A stretch of 64,000 nucleotides of DNA from Flavobacteriales bacterium UBA952 (GTDB lineage: Bacteria; Bacteroidota; Bacteroidia; Flavobacteriales_D; Crocinitomicaceae): positions 395,085-459,084 of the forward strand of contig DBCS01000008.1 of NCBI GenBank assembly GCA_002293185.1, in the 5' to 3' direction. Positions 8,559 to 17,442 of this stretch are shown piece after piece. Below the pieces are notes generated by a model that was given only the letters and a program-made list of their open reading frames with translations, did no database searches and was not told the origin of the DNA. The first letter of the stretch is position 1. Each line of letters begins with the position of its first letter. The position numbers were made by a program, and so were the translations under genes.

Positions 8559-10907
8559 ATGACTCATCTGAAATTACTGGTTTTTTTCTTTGCTACTATT
8601 TTTCATTTCCACCTTTTGGCGCAGTTTTCTATTGATTCACTGTCGCATATCGATTATCAAGCGCTGCACGGTGCCAACCTGAATGACGTATGGGGCTACA
8701 CGGATGAACTTGGCAATGAGTATGCCATAGTAGGTACTTCTAAAGGCACCTCAATTGTAAATATTACCAATGGTGCGCAAGCTCAAGAAATATGCTGGTT
8801 TGCTGGCACCACCTCTATCTGGCGCGATCCGTGTGTGTACGGAAATTACGCTTACGTAACCACTGAGGCTGAGGACGGCCTGCTGATCATCGACCTAAAC
8901 CCTTTGCCTCAGTCGACAAATTTACCTACGGCCATTTACACCGGCCCATCCTCTAGTCCATGGCAGAGTGCCCATACTTGTTTTACCTCAGAAAGTGGCT
9001 ATGCTTATATATTTGGTGCAAACAGGGGAGAAGGAGGCGTCATTATTCTCGACTTAAACGCCAACCCCATGCAACCCACGGAAGTAGGCGTTTTTGATAT
9101 TTCTTATGTTCACGATGGCTTTGAGCGCAATGATACCCTTTACACCGGACACATCTACGATGGTTATTTCAGTATTGTCGATGTATCGGACCACAGCAAT
9201 CCGATTTTGTTGGCTACGCACCCAACGCCAAATCTATTTACCCACAACATTTGGCCGAGTGCAGACGGCAGCGTTGTGTATACCACCGATGAAATCTCAG
9301 GGGCCTTTGTTGCGGCCTATGATATCACCAACCTGCAGCAAATAAAAGAAATTGACCGTGTTCAAAGTACCCAAGGCACTTCTGTTATACCCCATAACGT
9401 GCATGTAAATGGGTCTTATTTGGTCACGAGTTATTACAGCGATGGCATTGTGGTTCACGACGCCCATGACCCTTCCAATCTGATCAAACTAGGTGCTTTC
9501 GATACCTACCCCGGGCAAACCCCAGGTTATGACGGTTGTTGGGGCGTGTTTCCTTTCTATGCCTCTAACAAGGCGGTCGCCGCTGATATTACGGAGGGTT
9601 TATTTGTTTTACAAATCAACTACGCGCCAGCAGCAAGCTTGGTGGGTGTGGTAAAAAATTTAATCAGTAGTGAGGTTTTAGAGCAAGTCAATGTAGAACT
9701 CATTGGTGCAGCCATGACCGAAAAAACCGATGCACAAGGATTTTACAAAACCGGAATGGCCAATAGCGGTTCCTATGTGGTCAATGTCAATAAGCCCGGC
9801 TATTATCCTCAAACCATACCCGTTACACTCGTCGAAGGTCAAACCACGACCCTAAATGTTAATTTATTGCCCATTCCGCCTTTTAATTTAGAAATAAAGG
9901 TTCTTGAAGAGGGCACCAACCTTCCGATTTCGAATGCTCAAATTCAATTGAAGCACCCTCAAATTGCGCACCAAGGCCAAACCAACGGCTTGGGTCAAGA
10001 GAACCTCACCTTATTTTACCAAGACACCTACGAATTAACCATCGGGAAATGGGGCTATCAAACAACATGTTCCGAGCCCTTGATTGACGCAAGTACACAA
10101 AACCTAGAGGTCTACCTCAAAAAGGGTTATTACGATGACTTTACTTTTGATTTTGGTTGGTCAGTAATTGGCAATGCTGAAACCGGGATGTGGGAGCGCG
10201 CTGATCCGAATCCGACTTCTGCCACTGTTTTTGACAACGATTCTCCGTTAGACTGTTACATTAACGCTATGATTACCGGTAACGGATCTACACCCAACAC
10301 CGATCAAAACGATGTCGACAACGGTTTTACAACCTTGATCTCTCCTGTTTTTGATTTGGTTGGCCTAAGCACGCCGCATTTGAATTATGCCCGTTCGTTT
10401 TATTGCTATCACGGCCCGGGTAACTTTGACGACACTTTAAGCATTATATTGAGTAACGGCTTAACCCAAGTGGTTTTAGAAGAACTCATTGCGCCCCAAG
10501 GATCGCCTATGACTTGGTCCTATCAAAGTATTGCCTTAAACGGATTGCTTCCATTTACCAACTCTATGCAATTATTTATTCGAACCGCCGACTACGCCTC
10601 GCATCCAAATATTACCGAAGCCGCTTTTGATCATTTTAGTATTACCAATGACCCCATCCTTGAGCTGGCCCAAGAAGCAAATGCTACCCAAATTGTAGTT
10701 TATCCCAATCCTGGTCAAGATCAGTTGTTTATCCACGGAATCGAAGCGGAGACAACCCTTACTATTCAACAATTGGACGGTAAGTACTGTTATCGAGGAA
10801 CGGTGGGTCCGGGCCACTTCAACGTCAATACGCAGGGGCTTCCTAATGGCATTTATTTCGTTACAGTAGAGGGCCACTGCTTTACATGGGTCAAAACAGC
10901 ACAATAA
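8559..10907 (+). CDS. LVIVD-type choice-of-anchor B propeller protein with T9SS domain
   Basis: Exported protein of 782 residues with a signal peptide at about 1-22. Residues about 25-360 are a propeller of the LVIVD / choice-of-anchor B type. It shows repeated segments such as GLLIIDLN, GGVIILDLN and FSIVDVSDHSNP. Next come a carboxypeptidase-regulatory-like beta sandwich (about 365-430), a second one (about 435-515) and a jelly-roll-like region (about 520-690). The tail is a T9SS sorting domain (VVYPNPGQDQL, NGIYFVTVEG). Substrate and partner are unknown. It starts 2 nt after the PNGase-like gene, so the two are likely made together and may sit in one surface assembly. Confidence 0.82.
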   Translation: MTHLKLLVFFFATIFHFHLLAQFSIDSLSHIDYQALHGANLNDVWGYTDELGNEYAIVGTSKGTSIVNITNGAQAQEICWFAGTTSIWRDPCVYGNYAYVTTEAEDGLLIIDLNPLPQSTNLPTAIYTGPSSSPWQSAHTCFTSESGYAYIFGANRGEGGVIILDLNANPMQPTEVGVFDISYVHDGFERNDTLYTGHIYDGYFSIVDVSDHSNPILLATHPTPNLFTHNIWPSADGSVVYTTDEISGAFVAAYDITNLQQIKEIDRVQSTQGTSVIPHNVHVNGSYLVTSYYSDGIVVHDAHDPSNLIKLGAFDTYPGQTPGYDGCWGVFPFYASNKAVAADITEGLFVLQINYAPAASLVGVVKNLISSEVLEQVNVELIGAAMTEKTDAQGFYKTGMANSGSYVVNVNKPGYYPQTIPVTLVEGQTTTLNVNLLPIPPFNLEIKVLEEGTNLPISNAQIQLKHPQIAHQGQTNGLGQENLTLFYQDTYELTIGKWGYQTTCSEPLIDASTQNLEVYLKKGYYDDFTFDFGWSVIGNAETGMWERADPNPTSATVFDNDSPLDCYINAMITGNGSTPNTDQNDVDNGFTTLISPVFDLVGLSTPHLNYARSFYCYHGPGNFDDTLSIILSNGLTQVVLEELIAPQGSPMTWSYQSIALNGLLPFTNSMQLFIRTADYASHPNITEAAFDHFSITNDPILELAQEANATQIVVYPNPGQDQLFIHGIEAETTLTIQQLDGKYCYRGTVGPGHFNVNTQGLPNGIYFVTVEGHCFTWVKTAQ

Positions 10908-10911
10908 AATG

Positions 10912-10919
10912 TATCTTTG
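10912..10919 (+). promoter_or_regulatory. -7 box of the GT2-HAD-YwqK-GT4 operon
   Basis: TATCTTTG is an exact TAnnTTTG, 17 nt before the GT2 ATG and just after the preceding stop codon. It fits an independent promoter for the four-gene operon. I see no clear -33 TTG. Confidence 0.5.
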
Positions 10920-10936
10920 ATTTTCAGAATTAGCCA

Positions 10937-11881
10937 ATGCAACTTTCGATCGTCATTCCACTTTACAACGAGGCAGAGTCTTTACCAGAACTCCACGACT
11001 GGATTACCAAGGTCATGGATGCCTCGCAATTGAGCTATGAAATCTGGTTTATCGACGACGGCAGTAAAGACGATTCCTGGAAAGTCATCACGGCTTTACA
11101 GCAACAGAATAAGGCAGTTAAAGGCTTGCGTTTTCAGCGCAATTATGGAAAATCAGCTGCATTGCAAGTTGGTTTTGAAGCTGCACAAGGTGCGGTTGTT
11201 CTTACTATGGATGCCGATTTGCAAGATTCCCCAGACGAAATCCCGGCGCTATACCGTATGGTCACCCAAGATGACCTAGACGTTGTGTCGGGCTGGAAAA
11301 AAGTGCGTCACGACCCGCTTTCTAAAACCATCCCCACCAAACTCTACAATTGGGCTGCCCGCCGCATTACGGGCATCTATTTACACGATTTCAATTGCGG
11401 TTTAAAAGCCTATAAATTAGAAGTGGTTAAAAGTATTGAACTCTACGGCGACATGCACCGTTACATTCCAGCACTTGCCAAATATGCAGGTTTCCATAAT
11501 ATCGGAGAGAAAGTTGTGGAGCATCGTGCAAGGCAATACGGCGTCACCAAATTTGGTCTGAACCGGTTTTTAAATGGACCACTTGACCTCATGACCGTTG
11601 CCTTCATGGGTAAATTCGGTAAAAAACCCATGCATTTCTTTGGTGCCATTGGGGTCTTTATGTTTTTTCTAGGTTTTGGCCTTTTTGCCTACATGGGCAT
11701 CGATAAACTCTTGATACACCACACCGCTGAACGTCTTGCGACGCGCTCTGACTTTTATGTGGCGCTTGTAGCAATGGTCATTGGCGTGCAATTCTTTATG
11801 GCAGGTTTTATTGCCGAGCTCATTGGGCGCAACTCCAGTACCCGCAATCACTATTTAATTTCGAGCCGCCTCGGCGAATGA
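10937..11881 (+). CDS. Family 2 glycosyltransferase, polyprenyl-phosphate sugar transferase type
   Basis: Membrane-attached GT2 of 314 residues. The N-terminal catalytic domain begins LSIVIPLYNEAESLPEL and has DDGS (about 40) and the metal-binding DADLQDSPDEI (about 95). Two hydrophobic segments follow (about 233-257 and 275-300), as in the DPM1/GtrB class, which puts a hexose on undecaprenyl phosphate at the inner membrane. The exact sugar cannot be read. Its TGA overlaps the next ATG (ATGA), so it is the first gene of an operon of envelope-sugar functions. Confidence 0.85.
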   Translation: MQLSIVIPLYNEAESLPELHDWITKVMDASQLSYEIWFIDDGSKDDSWKVITALQQQNKAVKGLRFQRNYGKSAALQVGFEAAQGAVVLTMDADLQDSPDEIPALYRMVTQDDLDVVSGWKKVRHDPLSKTIPTKLYNWAARRITGIYLHDFNCGLKAYKLEVVKSIELYGDMHRYIPALAKYAGFHNIGEKVVEHRARQYGVTKFGLNRFLNGPLDLMTVAFMGKFGKKPMHFFGAIGVFMFFLGFGLFAYMGIDKLLIHHTAERLATRSDFYVALVAMVIGVQFFMAGFIAELIGRNSSTRNHYLISSRLGE

Positions 11882-12417
11882 CAAACTTTCCTCAAATAGG
11901 ACCCGGCTGGACGCTCTTCCTCGATCGCGACGGCGTAATCAACGAACGCATCTTTGACAATTATGTACTCGATTGGTCGGCTTTTCGCTTTACGGAAGGG
12001 TTATTAGATAGCGCCAGTAAAATTGGTGCAGCTTTTGACCACGTTATTGTGGTGACCAACCAACAATGTGTCGCAAAAGGTTTGTTGAGTCAGCCTGCCC
12101 TGGATGCCATCCATGAGAAAATGTGTTGGCAATTAAATGAGGCTGGTTTAACTATCGATTTGGTTTTGGCTGCTACTGAATTTAGAAATGGCCAGCCACA
12201 GCGCCGTAAACCAGCTCCGCAAATGGCTTTGGAGGCACAACAAATCTATCCTTCAATTGATTTTTCTAAATCAATAATGGTTGGCGATACCAATACCGAT
12301 ATTCAGTTCGGACAGCGCCTCGGGATGTATACTATACGCATTGAATCTCAAGAAATAGTGAAGGAGACACCCGATTTAAGCCTGTCAAAACTTGCTGATT
12401 TAAGTTTGTACTTATGA
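11878..12417 (+). CDS. HAD-IIIA family phosphatase
   Basis: A 179-residue HAD hydrolase. Motif I is LFLDRDGVINE (about 14-24), motif II VVTNQQ, the lysine motif RRKPAPQM and the motif IV region MVGDTNTDIQFG. This is the architecture of heptose bisphosphate phosphatase GmhB and of histidinol phosphatase. However, the cysteine-rich zinc loop of GmhB is absent before RKPAP, so the substrate should not be assumed. It overlaps the GT2 gene upstream and the YwqK gene downstream by ATGA. In this context, a phosphatase acting on a sugar phosphate for glycan synthesis is a reasonable inference. Confidence 0.8.
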   Translation: MTNFPQIGPGWTLFLDRDGVINERIFDNYVLDWSAFRFTEGLLDSASKIGAAFDHVIVVTNQQCVAKGLLSQPALDAIHEKMCWQLNEAGLTIDLVLAATEFRNGQPQRRKPAPQMALEAQQIYPSIDFSKSIMVGDTNTDIQFGQRLGMYTIRIESQEIVKETPDLSLSKLADLSLYL

Positions 12418-13175
12418 TGAATCAACTTCTTCTTTTTTTGTTCACTTTAGTTTTCACTTCCACCTTTGCGCAAGTAAATCAGACCGATGTGCAAGGTAGA
12501 AAGCAAGGCCCTTGGCAAAAGAATTTTCCAGGTTCGACCGTTCCGCAGTACAAGGGGACCTTCAAAGACGATAAACCCGTCGGGAAATTCATTTATCATT
12601 TTGAAAGCGGTCAGAAAAAGGCAGAACTCCAGCATGGTTTACCCGGTGGCGTTTCGTCGGTTTTACTCTTTTTTGAAAATGGACAGCTGCTTTCAGACGG
12701 TTTTTATAAAGGAGAGAAAAAAGATTCTTTATGGTATAACTATGCCCCATCTAGCGAGCTCATGAGCGCCGAAAATTACAAGTTAGATCAGCTTCACGGT
12801 AAATGCATCTATTACTTTAAAGAAGGGCAATACCTCGAACAAAAATTACAAGTACAAAGGGAGGTTTATTATTTGAACGGAAAGTTAGACGGAAGCTTTC
12901 ATGAATTCTTTTACAACGGCAAACCCAAGACAGAGGGCACCTATTTTCAAGGAGAGCGCATTGGCTTATGGACAGAATATTACAACACAGGAAGGGTCAT
13001 GACCAAAGTTCATTATAAACATGATGCACTTCATGGGTGGGCCTATTTTTACGACAAAGCAGGCGCATTAAAATCGAAGGTAATGTACCGCGATGGTTAT
13101 GCACTCAACGACAAAGAACTCAAAGCATTTCTCGACAAATGCAAAGCGCAAAACTTGGATCCGAATCAAAAATGA
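12414..13175 (+). CDS. Exported MORN-repeat protein (YwqK family)
   Basis: This 253-residue protein has a signal peptide (about 1-20, ending TFAQ) and a run of MORN-like units of about 22 residues. Each holds an aromatic and glycine core (YKGTFKDDKPVGKF, FYKGEKKDSLWYNY, GTYFQGERIGLWTEYY). The family is often named the YwqK antitoxin, but there is no toxin gene beside it and it is exported, so I treat it as a structural repeat protein. It starts ATGATG, overlapping the HAD stop, and its TGA overlaps the next ATG. Its place between sugar-related genes is unexplained. Confidence 0.75.
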   Translation: MMNQLLLFLFTLVFTSTFAQVNQTDVQGRKQGPWQKNFPGSTVPQYKGTFKDDKPVGKFIYHFESGQKKAELQHGLPGGVSSVLLFFENGQLLSDGFYKGEKKDSLWYNYAPSSELMSAENYKLDQLHGKCIYYFKEGQYLEQKLQVQREVYYLNGKLDGSFHEFFYNGKPKTEGTYFQGERIGLWTEYYNTGRVMTKVHYKHDALHGWAYFYDKAGALKSKVMYRDGYALNDKELKAFLDKCKAQNLDPNQK

Positions 13176-14296
13176 AACGCACTGACAAATGGGTCTTTTT
13201 CTCAGCTTTACCTCCATTTAGGGGAGGTATTGCCAAATTTAGTGCCCGGACCCTTCAGGCCTTGTCTCAATCAAAAGATGTCAAGTCTTTTACCTTTCGA
13301 AAACAATACCCAGATATTTTGTTTCCCGGAACTTCTCAACTTGAGCCCGATGTAAACGACGAGCTGGCAGAAAGAATTGTTTCTACCTTCAATCCGATCA
13401 CTTACCTCACCTCATTATTGCGAATCAGGCAAGAAAGGCCAACCGTATTTGTGACGAGCTACTGGATGACGTTTATGTCTCCATTAATGGTTTTTTGGGC
13501 CCTCTTTTTACCCAAACGCACCAAAAAAGTAGCCATTATTCACAATCTTATCCCGCACGAAAAACGTTTTTTTGACGCCCTGTTTAATCGTATTTTCTTG
13601 AGTGCCTACGACATTTTTATTGTACTTTCTTCAGCTGTACAACAAGACGTATTAAGTTATAAGCCGAGTGCGAATGTTGTTTTACTCAGTCATCCTCCGT
13701 ATGAAGCGGAGGGAACGTTACTATCCAAAGCGCAAGCGCGCACCCAACTTGGTCTCGACCCACACAAAAAAACGTTGCTTTTTTTTGGTTTAATTAGAAC
13801 CTACAAGGGTTTGGCAGAACTGATTAACGCTTTTGGACGGCTCGATGATAGCTACCAATTACTGATTGCCGGAGAAGTATACGGAGATGCCCAATTTTAT
13901 ATGGAGGCATTGAACGAACTACCCAACCCAAATTGGAAATTTGTGAACCGTTACCTACCCGATACAGAGGTAGATATGTACTTTGCTGCTGCTGATTTGG
14001 TGGTGTTGCCGTATTTGAGTGCTACTCAGTCTGGAATTCGATCTTTAGCCTTGAGTCAAAAACGCGCAGTTTTGTGCACAAATGTTGGGGGCTTGGCCGA
14101 AGGTTTGGTGGCAAGTGGTCAGGGCTTTGATCTCCTATCTACAGACCCAAACTCTTTTGCTGATCGGATTCAAAGTCTTTTTAATCAGGGAGATATCGAA
14201 AAGTGTAATGCTTATTTAGCCACCTTGAATATCGATCACGATGATGCTTGGCTTTCATTTGCTTTAGGCCTGATACACTTCGCAGAAGAAGCCTAG
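13172..14296 (+). CDS. Family 4-like glycosyltransferase (GT-B fold)
   Basis: A 374-residue GT-B enzyme. The N-terminal Rossmann half starts with a glycine-rich acceptor loop (PPFRGGIAKFSART). The C-terminal half holds the nucleotide-sugar site: LLFFGLIRTYKGLAELINAF (about 205-224), then a loop LVVLPYLSATQSGI in place of the usual E(X)7E. I chose the ATG at 13172, which overlaps the YwqK stop as ATGA; a longer in-frame start upstream would run through that gene. It is the last gene of the operon. It probably builds a surface polysaccharide or glycan, but the sugar is unknown. Confidence 0.82.
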   Translation: MKRTDKWVFFSALPPFRGGIAKFSARTLQALSQSKDVKSFTFRKQYPDILFPGTSQLEPDVNDELAERIVSTFNPITYLTSLLRIRQERPTVFVTSYWMTFMSPLMVFWALFLPKRTKKVAIIHNLIPHEKRFFDALFNRIFLSAYDIFIVLSSAVQQDVLSYKPSANVVLLSHPPYEAEGTLLSKAQARTQLGLDPHKKTLLFFGLIRTYKGLAELINAFGRLDDSYQLLIAGEVYGDAQFYMEALNELPNPNWKFVNRYLPDTEVDMYFAAADLVVLPYLSATQSGIRSLALSQKRAVLCTNVGGLAEGLVASGQGFDLLSTDPNSFADRIQSLFNQGDIEKCNAYLATLNIDHDDAWLSFALGLIHFAEEA

Positions 14297-14305
14297 ATTT
14301 TTTAT

Positions 14306-14336
14306 TTGAATTTAAGGATCCAAAATCCTATATTTG
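14306..14336 (+). promoter_or_regulatory. Promoter of secDF
   Basis: TATATTTG (14329-14336) matches TAnnTTTG exactly. A TTG at 14306-14308 lies 20 nt upstream, the spacing of the -33 element. This is one of the two best-formed promoters in the window, with a predicted leader of about 27 nt. Confidence 0.65.
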
Positions 14337-14367
14337 CAACCTTAATTCAAATTCAAATATTCAAAAA

Positions 14368-17361
14368 ATGCGTTTAAAAGGATTTTTTTGGTTCTTGTCC
14401 ATTCTACTTACAGCCGTTTGCGTTTATCAGCTCTCTTTTACTTGGGTAGCGAGCAACGTTGAAAACAAAGCAGCAAAAGAAGCAGATCTTAAAGTAAAAA
14501 TGCTTCGCGACGAAGCCAAGAACAACGGTGGGGTTGCACTGCTTCCCAACAATACCGAAGTCAACTTCAATGACCCAGAAGCTGTAGAACTCGCAAAAGC
14601 GGCTTTCATCAACGAAATCCTTCGTGAAAAAGGAGAAAAACCAGTATACCCTGTACTTGGTTCTACCTTTGCTCAAGTCAAAAAAATGTCTTTGGCTTTT
14701 GGTCTAGACCTTGTTGGAGGGATGAGCGTTACAGTAGAAATCTCCTATCCAGATTTAATTCGTGGCCACGTCAAAAGTGTCAACGATCCCAAATTCACCA
14801 AACCATTTAACCGTGCAGTGGCCACCTATAATCAAGAAGGTGGTGATTTCATTGCAACATTTATTACTGCCTACAAAAAAGCAAACGGGTCCTTGCCCTT
14901 GAGTTACATCATCAAAGGTGCATCTATTGGTATCAAAACCTCTGATGCAGAGGTAGAAAACTACCTCCGAGATCTCGTTGCTTCCTCCATGAAAGGCATC
15001 GAAGACATCATCGGACGACGCATCAACCAATTTGGTGTTGCACAACCAAATATCCAACGCGACCTCGCTACAAATAGACTTTACATCGAACTTCCTGGCG
15101 TTCAAGACGAAGAAACTGTATCACGCAAAATTCGATCCACGGCCAATCTTGAGTTTTACGAAACTTACATGCCAGAGCAAATCCAAATGCAATGGCAAGA
15201 GGCTGCGCGCTTGAGTAAAACCAACGAAATCATCATCGACGACCTCGCTGTTGCAGATTCTACTGCAGATTCCACTGCAGTAACTCCTGATACTGCCGCA
15301 AGTACGATAGCCACCGATACGCAAAATTCTATTTCAAACGCTGCCAAAAAGAGTCTTGCAGAATTTGTAGTACCGGTAGGAGGTTACGCTATGGGGTATG
15401 TAAATACCAATGAGAAATCTGCAGTAGAGGCCATTTTACGACGCAAAGACATCCGCAATGCATTTCCAACAGACCTCAAATTTATGTGGTCTGCCAAACC
15501 AGAAAGTATTGACAACAAATCCAAAAAGACAGCCTATTTTCTTTACGCATGTCGCATCCCAGATTCTGGTAAAGCGCGCGTTCGTGGAGAGCACGTTAGC
15601 AATGCAAAAGTCGATTACGATCAGACAGACGGCAGCATCATTGTCAGTCTTTCCATGACAGATGAAGGTGCTTCTGAATGGGGCCGCATGACTACCGAAA
15701 ACAAAGACCGCATTATTGCCATTTCTATGGACAGCGTTGTATACAGTGCGCCACGTGTCATCAACGCCATCACCAACGGCAACACTCAAATCTCAGGTAG
15801 CTTTACCTTCCAAGAAGCCGAAGACCTCGCTGGTCTACTCAATGGCGGTGCGCTTCCAGTGCCTTGTGTCATTAAAGACCTCCAAAAAGTAGGTCCTACC
15901 ATTGGTGCCGAGAACTCCAAAGCAGGTCTGATCTCTTTTGGTGTTGCCTTCATTGCCGTACTTCTTTACATGATGTTCTATTACGGTAAAGCAGGTCAGG
16001 CTGCTAATATTGCACTTATCGTCAACGTAGTATTCATTTTTGGTTCTCTCGCTTCTTTCGGAGCGGTACTCACCCTTGCCGGTATTGCCGGTATCGTACT
16101 TACCATTGGTACGGCCGTAGATGCCAACATTCTCATCTTTGAGCGCGTCCGAGAAGAACAAGCATTGGGTTCGGATACAGAAACTGCCATTAACACGGGT
16201 TTCCGTAAGGCTCTTCCTTCTATCATCGATGCGAACGTCACGCACTTACTTGTTGCTATTATCCTCAAGATTTTTGGTACAGGTGAGATTGAATCTTTTG
16301 CTACAACGCTAATAATTGGTATTTTCACCTCGATGTTCTCTGCCATGGTGATTGCCGAGTTGGCCATCCATACCTGGTTATCTAAAGGTAAAAAAGTAAC
16401 TTTTAATACAAAGTATTCAGAGGGTCTCTTCCAAAACTTCAATTTCGACTGGATGGGTAAAAGAAAGTACTTCTATGTATTCTCTATTGCGGTTACCATT
16501 GCAGGTGTTATTTCCTTGAGCACACGCGGCTTAAAACAAAGCGTTGAGTTTACTGGTGGTCGTACTTTTGCTGTCAAATTTGAAAAGAAGGCAGACATCG
16601 AAAATATCCGCAAAGAACTCACCAAAGTCTTTGTTGAAAACGGTGAGCCTGCTTCACTAGATCTCAAAACAAAATCGAACGACTTCAATGTGGAGATTGT
16701 CACCAACTACTTGCTCAACAACGACGGTGCTACAGATGAAGTAAACGCCAAGTTAGCGCAAGGTTTGGACGCTTGCAAAGACAAAATGGGCAACTATCAA
16801 GTACTAGAAACTCGCGCTATTTCAGCTTCTATTTCTAGCGAGCTCTGGACCTCTTCGACCATCGCAATTACTCTTGCATTGTTGGCTATCTTTGCTTATA
16901 TCCTCATCCGTTTTGGTCATTGGCAATACTCTTTGGGTGCTATTGTAGGTTTGGCTCACGATGCTTTCTTTGTGATCTCTATCTTCTCTTTGCTCCACGG
17001 TTACTTACCTTTTACTCTAGATGTTAACCAAGCCTTCATTGCGGCCATTCTAACAGTTATTGGTTATTCTATGAACGACACCGTTATTGTATTTGATCGT
17101 ATCCGCGAGAACCTCCGCAAAAGCAAGCCAGAAGACAACCACGGCGATATTATCAACAGCTCTTTGAATAGAACACTTTCAAGAACCTTTAATACCTCAA
17201 TGATTTTATTTGTGGTTGTCTTGATCATGTTTATTTTTGGTGGCCCGGCCATCAAAGGCTTCTTGTTTGCCTTGCTTGTTGGTGTCTTGATCGGAACCTA
17301 CTCTTCATTGTGTGTAGCTACACCAATCTTACTTGACTTCTCTAAGCGTCTTCGCGCTTAA
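14368..17361 (+). CDS. secDF: Fused protein translocase subunit SecDF
   Basis: SecD and SecF in one chain of 997 residues. It works with SecYEG in the inner membrane and uses the proton gradient to pull exported proteins through. SecD occupies about 1-680: a first membrane segment, the DLVGGMSV block, a large periplasmic domain, then the membrane bundle with TIGTAVDANILIFERVREE. SecF follows at about 690-997 with its own FTGGRTFAVKFEKK and GYSMNDTVIVFDRIRENLRK. I chose the ATG at 14368 because it follows a good promoter and begins directly with the membrane segment MRLKGFFWFLSILL. Fusion is normal in Bacteroidota. A strong terminator follows. Confidence 0.97.
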   Translation: MRLKGFFWFLSILLTAVCVYQLSFTWVASNVENKAAKEADLKVKMLRDEAKNNGGVALLPNNTEVNFNDPEAVELAKAAFINEILREKGEKPVYPVLGSTFAQVKKMSLAFGLDLVGGMSVTVEISYPDLIRGHVKSVNDPKFTKPFNRAVATYNQEGGDFIATFITAYKKANGSLPLSYIIKGASIGIKTSDAEVENYLRDLVASSMKGIEDIIGRRINQFGVAQPNIQRDLATNRLYIELPGVQDEETVSRKIRSTANLEFYETYMPEQIQMQWQEAARLSKTNEIIIDDLAVADSTADSTAVTPDTAASTIATDTQNSISNAAKKSLAEFVVPVGGYAMGYVNTNEKSAVEAILRRKDIRNAFPTDLKFMWSAKPESIDNKSKKTAYFLYACRIPDSGKARVRGEHVSNAKVDYDQTDGSIIVSLSMTDEGASEWGRMTTENKDRIIAISMDSVVYSAPRVINAITNGNTQISGSFTFQEAEDLAGLLNGGALPVPCVIKDLQKVGPTIGAENSKAGLISFGVAFIAVLLYMMFYYGKAGQAANIALIVNVVFIFGSLASFGAVLTLAGIAGIVLTIGTAVDANILIFERVREEQALGSDTETAINTGFRKALPSIIDANVTHLLVAIILKIFGTGEIESFATTLIIGIFTSMFSAMVIAELAIHTWLSKGKKVTFNTKYSEGLFQNFNFDWMGKRKYFYVFSIAVTIAGVISLSTRGLKQSVEFTGGRTFAVKFEKKADIENIRKELTKVFVENGEPASLDLKTKSNDFNVEIVTNYLLNNDGATDEVNAKLAQGLDACKDKMGNYQVLETRAISASISSELWTSSTIAITLALLAIFAYILIRFGHWQYSLGAIVGLAHDAFFVISIFSLLHGYLPFTLDVNQAFIAAILTVIGYSMNDTVIVFDRIRENLRKSKPEDNHGDIINSSLNRTLSRTFNTSMILFVVVLIMFIFGGPAIKGFLFALLVGVLIGTYSSLCVATPILLDFSKRLRA

Positions 17362-17379
17362 TAAAAGAAATAGATGACA

Positions 17380-17415
17380 ACAAAAAAGCCGCTCCTTGGA
17401 GCGGCTTTTTTGTTG
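17380..17415. terminator. Bidirectional terminator between secDF and the SprB-repeat gene
   Basis: A near-perfect palindrome, AAAAAAGCCGCTCC / GGAGCGGCTTTTTT, lies between two converging genes. T tracts on both strands let it end secDF (+) and the gene at 17443-20553 (-). Confidence 0.92.
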
Positions 17416-17442
17416 CATCGTATTGCCATCTTTTAACAATGC

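Noticed and set aside
12414..13175. Toxin-antitoxin system (YwqK antitoxin name)
   Set aside because: There is no toxin gene next to it, the protein has a signal peptide, and the neighbours are glycosyltransferases.
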